64,000 nt of DNA from Notolepis coatsorum (GCA_963971535.1 OZ020598.1:96539650-96603649); one strand, 5' to 3'. Positions 12,320 to 23,696 are shown, counted from the stretch's first letter. The notes: generated from the letters alone by a model not told the origin. Made by a program: numbers and translations.

Positions 12320-12369
12320 AATGATCTCTCCTTACAAGCCATTCCCATACCGTCCTAAACTAATATAAT

Positions 12370-13411
12370 CCAGCCTTATTTCTGTCTGTAGTCGTCGGTG
12401 TAGGTTATCCAGTGTACATATCCACACGGTCCTCGTCTAGGGCTCCTCGGGTGAAAGCGCCAGGGTAAGCAGCCCAGCCTGGATAAGCACACTAGCTGGT
12501 ACGAGGAAACGTTGGTAATGCTGGTCACTGTAGAACGGTAGCCGCACGATACACTATACATAATAGACTAATAATAATAGAATAGGTCGAACTCAACGAT
12601 ACAGCTTTAAACTCTGACACTTCAGCTATCAATTTGCACGCGGTCTCAAGGCTCTATTTTGGGGCAAAACGGGCACACTTCACAGCACGTTGTATCGTGG
12701 TGAAGGCTTCAACTTATTGGGGTAACTAACTGCTGTATCCACCTGAAACGTATTTATACGTAAGGTGAATAATCTATAGTACCAGCCTTATTTCTGTCTG
12801 TAGTCGTCGGTGTAGGTTATCCAGTGTACATATCCACACGGTCCTCGTCTAGGGCTCCTCGGGTGAAAGCGCCAGGGTAAGCAGCCCAGCCTGGATAAGC
12901 ACACTAGCTGGTACGAGGAAACGTTGGTAATGCTGGTCACTGTAGAACGGTAGCCGCACGATACACTATACATAATAGACTAATAATAATAGAATAGGTC
13001 GAACTCAACGATACAGCTTTAAACTCTGACACTTCAGCTATCAATTTGCACGCGGTCTCAAGGCTCTATTTTGGGGCAAAACGGGCACACTTCACAGCAC
13101 GTTGTATCGTGGTGAAGGCTTCAACTTATTGGGGTAACTAACTGCTGTATCCACCTGAAACGTATTTATACGTAAGGTGAATAATCTATAGTACCAGCCT
13201 TATTTCTGTCTGTAGTCGTCGGTGTAGGTTATCCAGTGTACATATCCACACGGTCCTCGTCTAGGGCTCCTCGGGTGAAAGCGCCAGGGTAAGCAGCCCA
13301 GCCTGGATAAGCACACTAGCTGGTACGAGGAAACGTTGGTAATGCTGGTCACTGTAGAACGGTAGCCGCACGATACATTATACATAATAGACTAATAATA
13401 ATAGAATAGGT
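12370..13411. repeat. 412-bp tandem repeat, about 2.5 copies
   Basis: Copies start at about 12372, 12784 and 13196 and are nearly identical. The array separates the two copies of DUF4806-gene exon 1 and lies immediately upstream of the presumed functional start. Each unit contains a 61-codon open frame, which I regard as chance. Confidence 0.9.
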
Positions 13412-13563
13412 CGAACCAGCTCTCTAGAACTACTGCTGTCCCACCATTTGGGAACTGTACAACTGACCACAGCACCACCTCACCATTCATCTTCAAAGGG
13501 CTGAAATGAGAATTTACGGTACTCATAATGATCTCTCCTTACAAGCCATTCCCATACCGTCCT
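13412..13563 (-). pseudogene. Partial duplicate of DUF4806-gene exon 1
   Basis: This is nearly identical to 12210-12361: it carries the same start codon and about the first 37 codons of exon 1, then breaks into the edge of the 412-bp tandem array. It lies about 1.2 kb upstream of the functional-looking exon. It could be a dead copy or an alternative 5' exon. Confidence 0.75.
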
Positions 13564-13609
13564 ACAAAGCCAAAGTGCACTACACACATTGCATTTTTGA
13601 AGCATTTAA

Positions 13610-14938
13610 AGGAAAACTCCAACATTTTGTGAAATTAGCTTATTTGACATCTTCCCTGGAGTTATAAGAAGATACATACCTTTTTCGTCTCTCTGCATGC
13701 ATTGGGCTTAGGGAATGCCTGGACAGTTAGCCTAGCTTAACTTCATCACTGGAAGTGGGGCAGACATCTAACCTAGTTCACTACAGTCAGGAAATATACT
13801 CCAAATACAATCAAAATACAACTCCCAAACGTTCCCGTAAACATGTTGTGACCTGTGTATTTACCACGTCTCCCAGTCACACAAGTCACACAAGTCTCCA
13901 AGTCACACAAGTCTCCCAGTCACACAAGTCTCCAAGTCACATGAGTCACACAAGTCTCCAAGTCACAAGTCACACAAGTCCAAGTCTCCAAGTCACACAA
14001 GTCACACAAGTCCAAGTCACACAAGTCACACAAGTCTCCAAGTCACACAAGTCACACAAGTCTCCAAGTCACACAAGTCTCCAAGTCACACAAGTCACAC
14101 AAGTCCAAGTCACACAAGTCACACAAGTCCAAGTCTCCAAGTCACACGAGTCACACAAGTCTCCAAGTCACACAAGTCACACAAGTCACACAAGTCTCCA
14201 AGTCACACAAGTCACACAAGTCTCCAAGTCACACAAGTCTCCAAGTCACACAAGTCACACAAGTCCAAGTCACACAAGTCACACAAGTCCAAGTCTCCAA
14301 GTCACACAAGTCACACAAGTCTCCAAGTCACACAAGTCACACAAGTCACACAAGTCACACAAGTCACACAAGTCCAAGTCACACAAGTCACACAAGTCTC
14401 CAAGTCACACAAGTCACACAAGTCTCCAAGTCACACAAGTCACACAAGTCACACAAGTCACACAAGTCACACAAGTCACACAAGTCCAAGTCACACAAGT
14501 CACACAAGTCTCCAAGTCACACAAGTCTCCAAGTCACACAAGTCACACAAGTCACACAAGTCCAAGTCACACAAGTCACACAAGTCTCCAAGTCACACAA
14601 GTCACACAAGTCTCCAAGTCACAAAAGTCTCCCAGTCACACGAGACTCATGTGACTGGGAGACTCGTGTGACTTGTGTGACTGGGAGATGGGGTAAACAC
14701 ACAGGTCACAACATGTTTACAGGAACGTTTGGGAGTTGTATTTGGAGTATATTTCCTGACTGTAGTGAACTAGGCTAGATGTCTGCCCCACTTCCAGTGA
14801 TGAAGTTAAGCTAGGCTAACGGTCCAGGCGTTCCCTAAGCCCAAAGCATGCAGAGAGACGAAAAAGGTATGCATCTTCTTGTCCAACTCCAGGGAAGATG
14901 TTAAATAAGCTAATTTCACAAAATGTTGGAGTTTTCCT
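13610..14938. mobile_element. Foldback element flanked by TTAA
   Basis: Arms of about 260 bp (13610-13867 and about 14690-14938) are inverted copies beginning AGGAAAACTCCAAC. They are flanked by TTAA at 13606-13609 and 14939-14942. The loop is a satellite (13868-14650). Non-coding; mobilised in trans by a TTAA-specific enzyme. Confidence 0.88.
13868..14650. repeat. AAGTCACAC/AAGTCTCC minisatellite
   Basis: A composite of 9-bp AAGTCACAC and 8-bp AAGTCTCC units, entirely inside the loop of the foldback element. The long open frame across it is a repeat artefact. Confidence 0.95.
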
Positions 14939-15096
14939 TTAAGCGTTTCAATTGGCCAGCCAAACATGTTATCTCTGTACATGTAATATTGTACTAATTG
15001 TGTATTTATTAATGAGGTAAGTTATGCCCCAAAATCCGACGTTAGAGTCAGTGTGTCAATATAGTTACTGCACTTTAGCTTTGTAGGGCAGTATGG

Positions 15097-17199
15097 TTAT
15101 GCTGTTAAATGAAGTAGTGGTATTGCAATGGCACCATCTCCGTCTGGAGAGAGAAGACATTTGCGCTTGATATAGCGAAGTTTACCTATCCCTATATCTT
15201 CTTGCAAGCCACTGACCTTGTATATACCAATGTATGATGATTCACAGGGATACATGTAGTATGGCTGTTTGTGTCTGTACTTTCTGTAAATTATATATAC
15301 CTCTTCCTCTGATTTAAGAATATTCTCTACTAATGCAAATCCATCTCCAACCTCAATACAATTGTCTCCTTTCTTTGTGGACAAAGTAAACCGATGAGTG
15401 GAGACCTTCCTGTACTGTTGTGAAGAAGTAAACTGTGGGGGGACAGGCCCATCAGTGTGAATATTACGCAAAATTGGATCATCTGTGGGACATGGGGATC
15501 CAACATGTGGAATTTCAGACAACCTTTTCACTACCTGTTGTAGAGGCTGATGTGGCTTGCGTAGAAGATGCTTAATTTGTCCAAGATAGTTCTCAAAAGG
15601 GAATCCTGAGATATTATCTAGAGTGCCAAACTTCCTGTATTCCTCAGCCAAATGAATAAGCTGGTGTACATTGTACACAATTTCACCTCTTCCATACACT
15701 GTCCCAAAGTGTTCAACAAAAGAAGCCATCAACTTGTGTGCAAAGGCCAACATTTCCTCAGAAATACTAGGGGACAACAAGTACATTCCAACAGAAAACA
15801 ACATGAAGTTGTCATACAGCTCACTGGGGAGGGAATCCTTCAAAACAACAGGACCCCAATACAACATGAAGGATCGCAACTCAGTAGCTTTCCAGCGATC
15901 TAACTCTGACAGTTCCCTTGGTTTACGGTTAAATTCACAAGGCATGTAGGGACGTAGCTTTAGCAGTTTACCTGAAATGGCTTGTACAGTTTTGGAAGGG
16001 ACCCTTGTTGCCAAATTCTTCCCCTTTAACCATATATTAAGCAGTTTCCTTGTAACTCCGAGACAACAGAGATGCATGTAATCAGTTGGAAACATAGAAA
16101 CCATCTTAACTAAACCTGTTAAAGGGCTCGTCCCATTGTGATGTGCCTCATCAACCATGTCTGAGAAACTGGAGTCTGTCCTAAGTCTGACTTTTGTTTC
16201 AGGGTATGTCATTTTATTTCTCCATACACCCTCCTGAAAACACTTGTCACAACCAGAATAGCCATTAAATGCCTTGGTCTGCTTAATATAAGCTCTAGCC
16301 GGGGCATCACAAATGAAAGAAGAAATCTGTACATCAAATTGCTTGTCATTATAAATAATGCCATTAGACAGTACATTCTGAAGATCTTTGACAAACTGCT
16401 CTAGGTACTCAAAAACACTCTTTGGCTTGCTGAGACCACAAAAAATGCCAACAACAAATGGGGACTTTGTGTAGTCACATTTGAGACTTCCAAGTATGGG
16501 CCAAAACTGAAGTTTAGAACTTTTGAATAAAGGTAAACCATCTATATTAAACTGTAAATTAAGAGTTGTCAGAGTTGCCGGTAAAATCAAACATGCCAAC
16601 CGTGAAAGCACCCCTTTGACTAAACCAAAATGATAGTATTCTCCCCCTTCAATCTTAGTGGTAGGCACATGTTTTTGTGTTCCTAGCAATGTTCTTCCAT
16701 CTTTAGGAAGGGTGGGGTGAAACATCTTCAAAAAGGACAGCAAAGATGATAGTGCAACCAGAGAGACTGAATAGGATGTTGCCCAATATTTTAAACTTGT
16801 CATGAGGACATCTTCATTATGCTCATCACTGTCAAAGACATGTTCAGGTTCAATTTCGTCATCGCCAGCTATACTTTCAAAATGTGCATTTGACTCACCT
16901 GGTGAGTCAATATTTTCACTTTGATCACTGATAGTTAGTGGTCTGTTTAGTGGCAAGTCTGAAGTTGATAAATCTAGTGGCAAGTCTGATCTAGTTGTTA
17001 AATCTAGTGGCAAGTCTGTCTTTGGTAAATCGAGCAGGCACTCAGTATAGGCTGTGACAGGATCTGTGTTCTCTAAAGAGTGATGGTTTGTCCTTGAATT
17101 AGCAGCAACAATTAACTTATAATCAGTGAGGATAGCCTGCTCTGTCTCTCTCACTAATTTGTTGACTCTACGTCTTTTAGCCCGAGAATAAGATGACAT
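15097..17199 (-). CDS. TNP2-like (CACTA/EnSpm-type) transposase, 700 aa
   Basis: One uninterrupted ORF, with TAA at 15097-15099. Residues 215-230 read FNIDGLPLFKSSKLQFWP, the hallmark of the Transposase_21/TNP2 family. Candidate acidic catalytic residues are D220 (IDGLP), D298 (CDAPARAY) and D373 in TDYMHLCCLGV; E536 (PFENYLGQIKHLL) is a possible fourth. C317 and C320 may bind zinc. The first 130 residues are basic and then acidic, with tandem PLDLT (64-68) and PLDLS (74-78). The family cuts and pastes DNA ends of the CACTA type. The intact frame implies recent activity or selection. A CTACAG sequence lies 13 bases before the ATG, so an upstream non-coding exon is likely. The next gene downstream on the same strand is the DUF4806-like gene. 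An element with recognised ends was not found, so a domesticated host gene is the main alternative. Confidence 0.82.
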   Translation of the reverse strand: MSSYSRAKRRRVNKLVRETEQAILTDYKLIVAANSRTNHHSLENTDPVTAYTECLLDLPKTDLPLDLTTRSDLPLDLSTSDLPLNRPLTISDQSENIDSPGESNAHFESIAGDDEIEPEHVFDSDEHNEDVLMTSLKYWATSYSVSLVALSSLLSFLKMFHPTLPKDGRTLLGTQKHVPTTKIEGGEYYHFGLVKGVLSRLACLILPATLTTLNLQFNIDGLPLFKSSKLQFWPILGSLKCDYTKSPFVVGIFCGLSKPKSVFEYLEQFVKDLQNVLSNGIIYNDKQFDVQISSFICDAPARAYIKQTKAFNGYSGCDKCFQEGVWRNKMTYPETKVRLRTDSSFSDMVDEAHHNGTSPLTGLVKMVSMFPTDYMHLCCLGVTRKLLNIWLKGKNLATRVPSKTVQAISGKLLKLRPYMPCEFNRKPRELSELDRWKATELRSFMLYWGPVVLKDSLPSELYDNFMLFSVGMYLLSPSISEEMLAFAHKLMASFVEHFGTVYGRGEIVYNVHQLIHLAEEYRKFGTLDNISGFPFENYLGQIKHLLRKPHQPLQQVVKRLSEIPHVGSPCPTDDPILRNIHTDGPVPPQFTSSQQYRKVSTHRFTLSTKKGDNCIEVGDGFALVENILKSEEEVYIIYRKYRHKQPYYMYPCESSYIGIYKVSGLQEDIGIGKLRYIKRKCLLSPDGDGAIAIPLLHLTA

Positions 17200-17214
17200 A
17201 GTGATGAGGTGCTG

Positions 17215-17818
17215 TAGTCAATGTAATGGTACATAAATTGTGCTATTTACTTGGCTAGAACAGGTCTTTGCTTCAATTGCTGCAACGTGCGGCTTCTTGA
17301 AACTGGTACGTGATTCTGGAAAAAGAAAGAAAAAAGAGAGGAGGGTCGACATTAATGTGCTGCATTGCAATGTGCAGGGTGAAACGCTTGCATAATTCTA
17401 CATTTTGATCAATATCAAGAGAGTCCATTATTATATTATTGTTATATTGTTCATTAGAAAATACCATGTATATAACCAAACGTCTAACTATATAGTCAAT
17501 GTAATGGTACATACATTGTGCTATTTACTTGGCTAGAACAGGTCTTTGCTTCAATTGCTGCAACGTGCGGCTTCTTGAAACTGGTACGTGATTCTGGAAA
17601 AAGAAAGAAAAAAGAGAGGAGGGTCGACATTAATGTGCTGCATTGCAATGTGCAGGGTGAAACGCTTGCATAATTCTATATTTTGATCAATATCAAGAGA
17701 GTCCATTATTATATTATTGTTATATTGTTCATTAGAAAATACCATGTATATAACCAAACGTCTAACTATATAGTCAATGTAATGGTACATAAATTGTGGT
17801 ATTTACTTGGCTAGAACA
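17215..17818. repeat. 278-bp tandem duplication upstream of the TNP2-like gene
   Basis: Units are 17215-17492 and 17493-17770, plus a partial third copy to 17818. They are almost identical. They lie just before the TNP2-like start codon, so they probably duplicate 5' untranslated or promoter sequence. Confidence 0.9.
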
Positions 17819-18825
17819 ATTAAGTCTCAAACAGCCTGCAAACTACCTGGCGTTCTATCGCCATGCTCTAAGACAAACTCTAACCTTAACCAACTTAGAA
17901 AGAGTGCAAGGGGAGATGAAGCATATAGCGATATAAACATAGTCATAGCATCAAATTAGTATTTAGATAAGCCACAGAAAAAAATCACGTTATAAAAATA
18001 AGCAGTTTCTAAGAAAAAACGATTTGTTATGTGAAGCGCTTTATCAACATGGGCGCCGCCGTCGCGGTGCATTTAGCTAGCTGGCTACCTAGCCGCAGCC
18101 GGGATTCAAAGCCTACTAACCGGCTAACCCAGCTCGCTAAATACTGCATGTAGCTAGCAGAACTGTAAAATTAGTTTGAACAGCCATACAAAAAGAAACA
18201 CGCGGTCCCGTTGTTGTCTGGTAGGCAACGTTGCATTTACGGATCCACGTGTTTACTAGGCCAGCTAGCGCATGCTTCCTTGACTACTTCCTGTTCACCC
18301 AATAAGCATGCTTTTGATTGGCTGAGTCGCACAACGTCATTCAGTACCAACGCACGCAATTGGACCACGCAATTTCTAATCGTTGGCGCTATAATATTTA
18401 CATCGAAATAACTTAAACAACCGTACGATTCCACTTGCACACTCTCCAGAGTTATATTAAGCACACGCTACGAATATTCATGAATATTTATCTTAGTTGA
18501 CGTATATATATATTTACCTACCAAACTGCAGCATATCACATGCACAACGCCGTCAAGATCCACTGGTGCACACTCACAATAACGTTATTTTTCACAGAAC
18601 ACAGTTAAGATAAAAGTAATATAGCCAAAACTTACTGTAAAGCACTCAGTAGAATCAAATCCGGGGGGAACCAGACGTGCTGTTCTGAACAGCAGTTCAC
18701 ATTGAGAGATCGAGTGCTCAGCTGCATGCTGGGACGTACGTCTGTTTAAATTGGGGGGGGGGGAATTCGGGCCAACGTAATGACGACAAACAGCATATAC
18801 GTTGAACAGCATCCGTTGATTCAAC
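17819..18825. other. Upstream region of the TNP2-like gene, no gene seen
   Basis: No coding region recognised. A short CpG-rich patch at about 18040-18120 could be a promoter for the minus-strand gene, but no TATA box or initiator was identified. Confidence 0.3.
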
Positions 18826-19018
18826 ATTTATTAGATATTGGCATTTCAATCATTAAAATGCAACCACAAAACAATATTGATTCAATGATATGTTTTCAAC
18901 AATAGTCAATTGCTTTAGCGGTTAATGGGTGATTCAACATCAATCGTCGACCTTAACCAAAAAGCAAGCATTGTGACCATAAATCAACATTGAATTAACA
19001 CCTTTTGCTATCTGGGTG
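18826..19018 (-). other. Possible CACTA-like terminal and subterminal region
   Basis: Read on the minus strand it begins CACCCAGATAGCAAAAGG and carries repeated GTTGATTCAAC/GTTGAATC-like motifs, as subterminal regions of teleost EnSpm elements often do. No partner end was found left of the DUF4806-like gene. Tentative. Confidence 0.3.
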
Positions 19019-20150
19019 ATGACTCGGAATTGGACTTGGACTCGAGCATTGACTGCATTCTGACTCTGAAGGTGCAGACGAGGACTTAGACGTGTTCATT
19101 GGATAGTTATTTATATCTTTTTTTGTAATAGGCCCTAATCATTTGGCATAAGATATTGATAGTTAGTGCATTTGTTTGGCTATTGTGTCACAAAGTAAAT
19201 AAACTATCTTTGAAATGGTGACCGCTGTGTAATTTATTTTTAATGTAGACCTTTTTTTATTTGTATGTCAGTGGACTGAACCTTGGTGACTTGGACTTGG
19301 ACTTGGACTCAGACTTGGACTCGGACTCGAACACTGGGGACTCTCGACTCAACTCGGACTCAAGATGTAGTGACTCGACTACAACACTGCTTGCAGGCTA
19401 TTATGTCATAATTCTGATATCAACAAGAGGGATTTTGATCAAATGGTCCTGTATCTGTGAAAAATACTAATAGTCACAAATAGTCATAGATGTGAAGCTT
19501 TCAAGTACTGTGTTGTGCAATTAAGAGGCATATTTCATCGTTTTTATGGTTCCCTTGGCTAAGTCACATTTCTCGATGGTATTTCCAAATATTCAACTGT
19601 AATTGGATGTTAGTGATGACATCCTACTTTATAACACCTGGAGCACTGGAGCCCATGATGATTGCCCATAATTTCTATTTAAAGGAGGCTTGGAACGTGG
19701 GAAATGGGTTTTGCCGCCTAGTCTTTGTAGAGATTTGGTCTGAAATGTTACGACACTGGGGGAAATATACATAAATACTCCTCACTGTTTGACCGGGTGT
19801 TGAAGGGTTTTCAGGTTAACAACCATAAACAAGTTGTTCAGAGTGAATGTCGGCTGTGATGTCACAGGGAGAACACAAGTAATAAAATGAGCTTTTAGCA
19901 GTTAGCTGTACTTTGTGGAGCCAGGAACACTGCCTACCTAATGTGATGCCCAGCTTGTGTTTTACTCTTGGATGTGTGGGGTAGCGAGGCAGGGAAGGAG
20001 ATCATTTATTTAAAAACAACATGTTGAATACAAGGGAATAAGAGGTGCTGAAAAATAAATAATTAAAATTAGATTTAGCACGTTTGTTCATATGTTCCGC
20101 AGTTGTTGACAAGATACAAATTATGTCCCCTTAAAACTGAGATAAGATCT
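19019..20150. other. No gene; short GACTTGGACTC satellite
   Basis: About 19280-19375 is a degenerate GACTTGGACTC repeat. About 19690-20085 is homologous to 58795-58950 (shared CCTACCTAATGTG and TACTGAAAAATA-like segments), so it is a dispersed repeat of unknown type. Confidence 0.45.
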
Positions 20151-20152
20151 TC

Positions 20153-20305
20153 ACTAGGTCATCATGTAGACAGTCATAACAACAGTTAGAACTACACTAG
20201 GTCATCCTGTAGACAGTCATAACAACAGTTAGAACTACACTAGGTCATCCTGTAGACAGTCATAACAACAGTTAGAACTACACTAGGTCATCCTGTAGAC
20301 GACTG
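20153..20305. repeat. 43-bp tandem repeat, about 3.5 copies
   Basis: The unit includes GTAGACAGTCATAACAACAG. Confidence 0.85.
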
Positions 20306-20614
20306 TTAGAATTACACTAGCTCAGACTATAACAACTCATCTATAAAATTACCTCTAATCTAACCCGTATTTGTAACGTTCCCACTCCTGAACTATGTCT
20401 TTCAACCACCAGGTGGCCTAGTTCAGTGTGTACATCTTTGTTGTCTTGTATTTATTAATTTCCTGTCTGTCATCACCAATCTGTTGTTTGTTCATCTGTT
20501 GTCTGTGCTGTGCCCCATTGCCTAATCTAGTTTTGTCTCCCTTGTGTCTGTATCTATGTGCTGTTTGGTCTTGTCATGTTTCAGTATATTAACCCTGTTA
20601 TGTTTTTTGTTTAG

Positions 20615-21085
20615 TTGTTCCACCCAACTGTGTCTAATTTATCAATCAGCTTCCCATGTAGATCATGCACATCTTGCAGCCACATGATCAAAACAAATAC
20701 ATTTCACGATTCCCACACCGGGAAGAATTACAAGATCAGATCGCTAATTACATGTAATTCCACACACATAATATATCTATTATTCTGCCCATGTAAAAAA
20801 TACTATATTGGACAGACATCCCGCAAATTAAAAATCAGATTGAACGAACACAGAAGCAATATAAAGCGGACTTACATTAATTCCCCTGTGGCACGACATT
20901 TTAACGAAATGGATCATAAAATTAATGACCTCAAGTGCATAGGTCTAGAGATGGTGTTTCTTAATAGAAGGGGTGGCAACCATGAACAACTTCTTTTGCA
21001 ACGGGAATGTGTATGGATTCATCAGCTCAAATCTATGTATCCAGTTGGGATGAATGAAGAGTCCATTTTGGCTCCATTCCTTTAG
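20615..21085 (+). pseudogene. Penelope-like element C-terminal GIY-YIG fragment
   Basis: 156 codons open to a TAG. A cysteine cluster CRSCTSC (residues 16-22) precedes CPCKKYYIGQTSRKLKIRL, the GIY-YIG core with tyrosines and the downstream arginine, then SPVARHFNEMDH and GGNHEQLLLQRE. This layout is the C-terminal endonuclease of Penelope-like retroelements. It lacks the reverse transcriptase, so it is a 5'-truncated copy, although the remaining frame is open. The start is not a true initiator. Confidence 0.8.
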
Positions 21086-21260
21086 GTGCTATCCTATGTT
21101 ATCTACTATATGAGCTCCATTCCTGTAGGTGCTATGATGCTATCCTAAGTTATCTACTATATGAGCTCCATTCATTTAGGTGCTATGATGCTATCCTAAA
21201 TTATCTACTATATGAGCTCCATTCCTTTAGGTGCTATCCAAAGTTATCTACTGTATGAGA
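21086..21260. repeat. Tandem repeat of 40-55 bp, 3-4 copies
   Basis: The unit includes CTACTATATGAGCTCCATTC. It begins at the end of the Penelope fragment and probably expanded from its 3' flank. Confidence 0.8.
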
Positions 21261-21324
21261 AAAAAACTAGTACACTGTTTAATGAACGGTCTAACAACCT
21301 GATACCCCCAATGTACTGTCTTTT

Positions 21325-21470
21325 TTATTAATAAGATAAGATAAGATAAGATATTCCTTTATTAATCCCCTTGGGGAAATTCGTGACACACACATACGGC
21401 TCAACGTCTCATTAATGATATTAACAACAACACAATCATTACATTTTTACAGTAACAATGGCACAGCATA
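21325..21470 (-). mobile_element. LINE 3' end with (AAGAT)n tail
   Basis: AAGATAAGATAAGATATTCC followed by TTTATTAATCCCCTTGGGG is a common teleost LINE 3' terminus on the minus strand. Only the tail is present. Confidence 0.55.
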
Positions 21471-21564
21471 ATGACCTTCTGTGTTACGACCGTTAGTAAG
21501 CCAGTGGAAAGTAAAGTAAAGATATTGAGCATACATTTGTAAAATGTGCAACCCTAATTTCACC

Positions 21565-21664
21565 TAGTGGTATGAGACGTATTCGTCGTATGGTTGGATG
21601 TATCGAACCACGGCGTCCGTACCGTGAAGTCGCGGGACGAATTACGCGTACCGTTACACCCCTA
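21565..21664 (-). mobile_element. Diverged hAT terminal fragment
   Basis: The minus strand starts TAGGGGTGTAACGGTACGCG, related to the end at 745-825. No partner found. Confidence 0.5.
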
Positions 21665-22107
21665 GTAGAGAGAGAAGAGAAGAAGGGAGGAGAGGATCAG
21701 TAGAGAGAGGAGAGGAGAAGGGAGGAGATGATCAGTAGAGAGAGGAGATAAGAAGGAGGAGATGATCAGTAGAGAGAGGAGAATGGAGGAGAAGATAATA
21801 TGAGAGGAGGGGATCAGTAGAGAGAGGAGAAGGGAGGAGTGGATAAGTACAAAGATGAGAGGAGAAGGGAGGAGGGGATCAGTAGAGAGAGGAGAGGAGC
21901 GTAGAGGAGGAGGAAGAGAGGATAGGAAAAGGGAGCAGAGAAGAGGATAGGAGAGGAAAGGAGAGAAGAGGAGAGGAGAGGAGAGGAGAGGAGAGGAGAG
22001 GAGAGGAGAGGAGAGGAGAGGAGAGGAGAGGAGAGGAGAGGAGAGGAGAGGAGAGGAGAGGAAAGGAGAGGAGAGGAGAGGAGAGGAGAGGAGAGGAGAG
22101 GAGAGTT
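21665..22107. repeat. GGAGA satellite
   Basis: A purine-rich array with an almost pure (GAGAG)n core at about 21960-22105. Confidence 0.95.
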
Positions 22108-22510
22108 TAGACTTGATTTGAACAGGGACAACACACATTAATGCACATTGCTGTAAATGTGTGTTAGCCAAAGAAAATGTTCAACTGTTGTCCCTGGGCC
22201 TGGTGTTAGGCCGCTAAAATAACAGTAGAACATAAGAACAGGTTAAAAACACATCATGCTAAATATGAGATTTTTGCTAAAGAGCACATTGACGACATAT
22301 GTTAGCAGACATGTACAACCATAAGTACAAATACTCTGTATGCAGAGAAACAGATATGAGAGCTATGTATGGCAGGACATACATTAGCAGACGCATAGCA
22401 CATGCATTTGCAGTCATGTACAAACATAATGTGATAGATCTCCTCCCCCCTCCCATGGATATGTGAAGGATGGGAGATACTTCTGCCACAGGAGGAGTAG
22501 AGTCAATTAG

Positions 22511-22678
22511 GTAGCTGATTAGTACTGATAGAATACACCTGCACAGCATTAGTTCACACACATCTCACATGCACACACTCCCGACACACACACACTAGCT
22601 GATTAGTACTGATATAATATACCTGCGCATAATTAGTTCACACCCATCTCATGTGCACACACCCCAGACACACACACT
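22511..22678. repeat. About 85-bp tandem duplication
   Basis: Two copies beginning GCTGATTAGTACTGATA. The following sequence to about 23030 ends in CAATAAATATTC and may be a retroelement terminus. Nothing else recognised there. Confidence 0.7.
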
Positions 22679-23072
22679 ACAAAGCCACTTGGTTAGTCAG
22701 GAGTAAGTTGAGCGGAGGTGAGGTTGGAGTTGTTGTGAATTGAGAGACAGATTGTGTATTCAGAGTTGTGACGGTGAGAGGTAGTGAGAGGTGAGGAGAA
22801 AGCGAGTAAGTGTTATTTGTGTACTGGACCCTGGACTGGCTGAGATTCCCCCTTGTGTACTGACCCTGGACCGGACAGACTACCCTGAGTATTGAACAAT
22901 GCCTTTTTCTGTCGGCGAGCCTGTTTTGTGTTTTTGACCATCGGACTGTCTATGACCATTCTCTCGCCTATCAAACTGGATTTTTGCCTTTAATTCAATA
23001 AATATTCATGTACAGACAATGTACAAACAATGATAATACGTATTATGTACTTGTACACACAATCATACATGT

Positions 23073-23482
23073 AGGAGTGAGGAGAGGAGGAGCGAGGATA
23101 ATGGAGAAGAGAAGAGGACAGGAGACGAGAGGACTGAAGAGGAGCGGGGGAGGGAGGAGGCGGTAAGTAGATAGATGGAAAGAGGAGATGAGAAGAGAAG
23201 GGAGGAGTGGAGAAGAGAGGAGAGGAGAAGGGATGTGAGGAGAGGGGGAGAAGAGAGGGAAAGGGGGAGATGAGAAAGGAGGATAGGAGAAGGGATGATA
23301 AGAAAGGAGAGAAGAGGGAAGGACAGGGGAGGAGAGGGGAGGGAATGAGAGGAGAGGAAAAGGGAGTAGAGGAGGGGGGATATGGGAGGAGATAACAAAT
23401 GAGGAGAATAGAGAAGGGAAGAGGAAAGGAGAAGGGAGGGGATGAGAGGAGAAGGGAGGAGAGGATAAGGGAGGGGAGTCCC
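23073..23482. repeat. Degenerate GGAGA satellite
   Basis: Purine-only tract related to 21665-22107 and 25060-25365. Confidence 0.9.
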
Positions 23483-23696
23483 AGGACTTATTTCCTTTGT
23501 GGTCCTCGCTGTAGTTAGATGTCATGGAGGTGTGTGCGTGTGCACGTATAAGTGTATGTGTGCGGACGTGCAGGAGACGGTGGAGTAAGGCATTAGCGGC
23601 AGATAAATACACAAAAAAACATCAGTAAACAGTAAACATTCATGTTGGGCAAACAGCCATTGTTCTGAAAAAAGGTTAAAATACACACCTCCCATT

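Noticed and set aside
13755-14654. 299-codon frame with HTSHTSLQV repeats
   Set aside because: Entirely the satellite in the foldback loop.
21662-22171. Long Leu/Ser frames
   Set aside because: Translation of a GGAGA satellite on the minus strand; same for 23043-23612 and 25002-25351.
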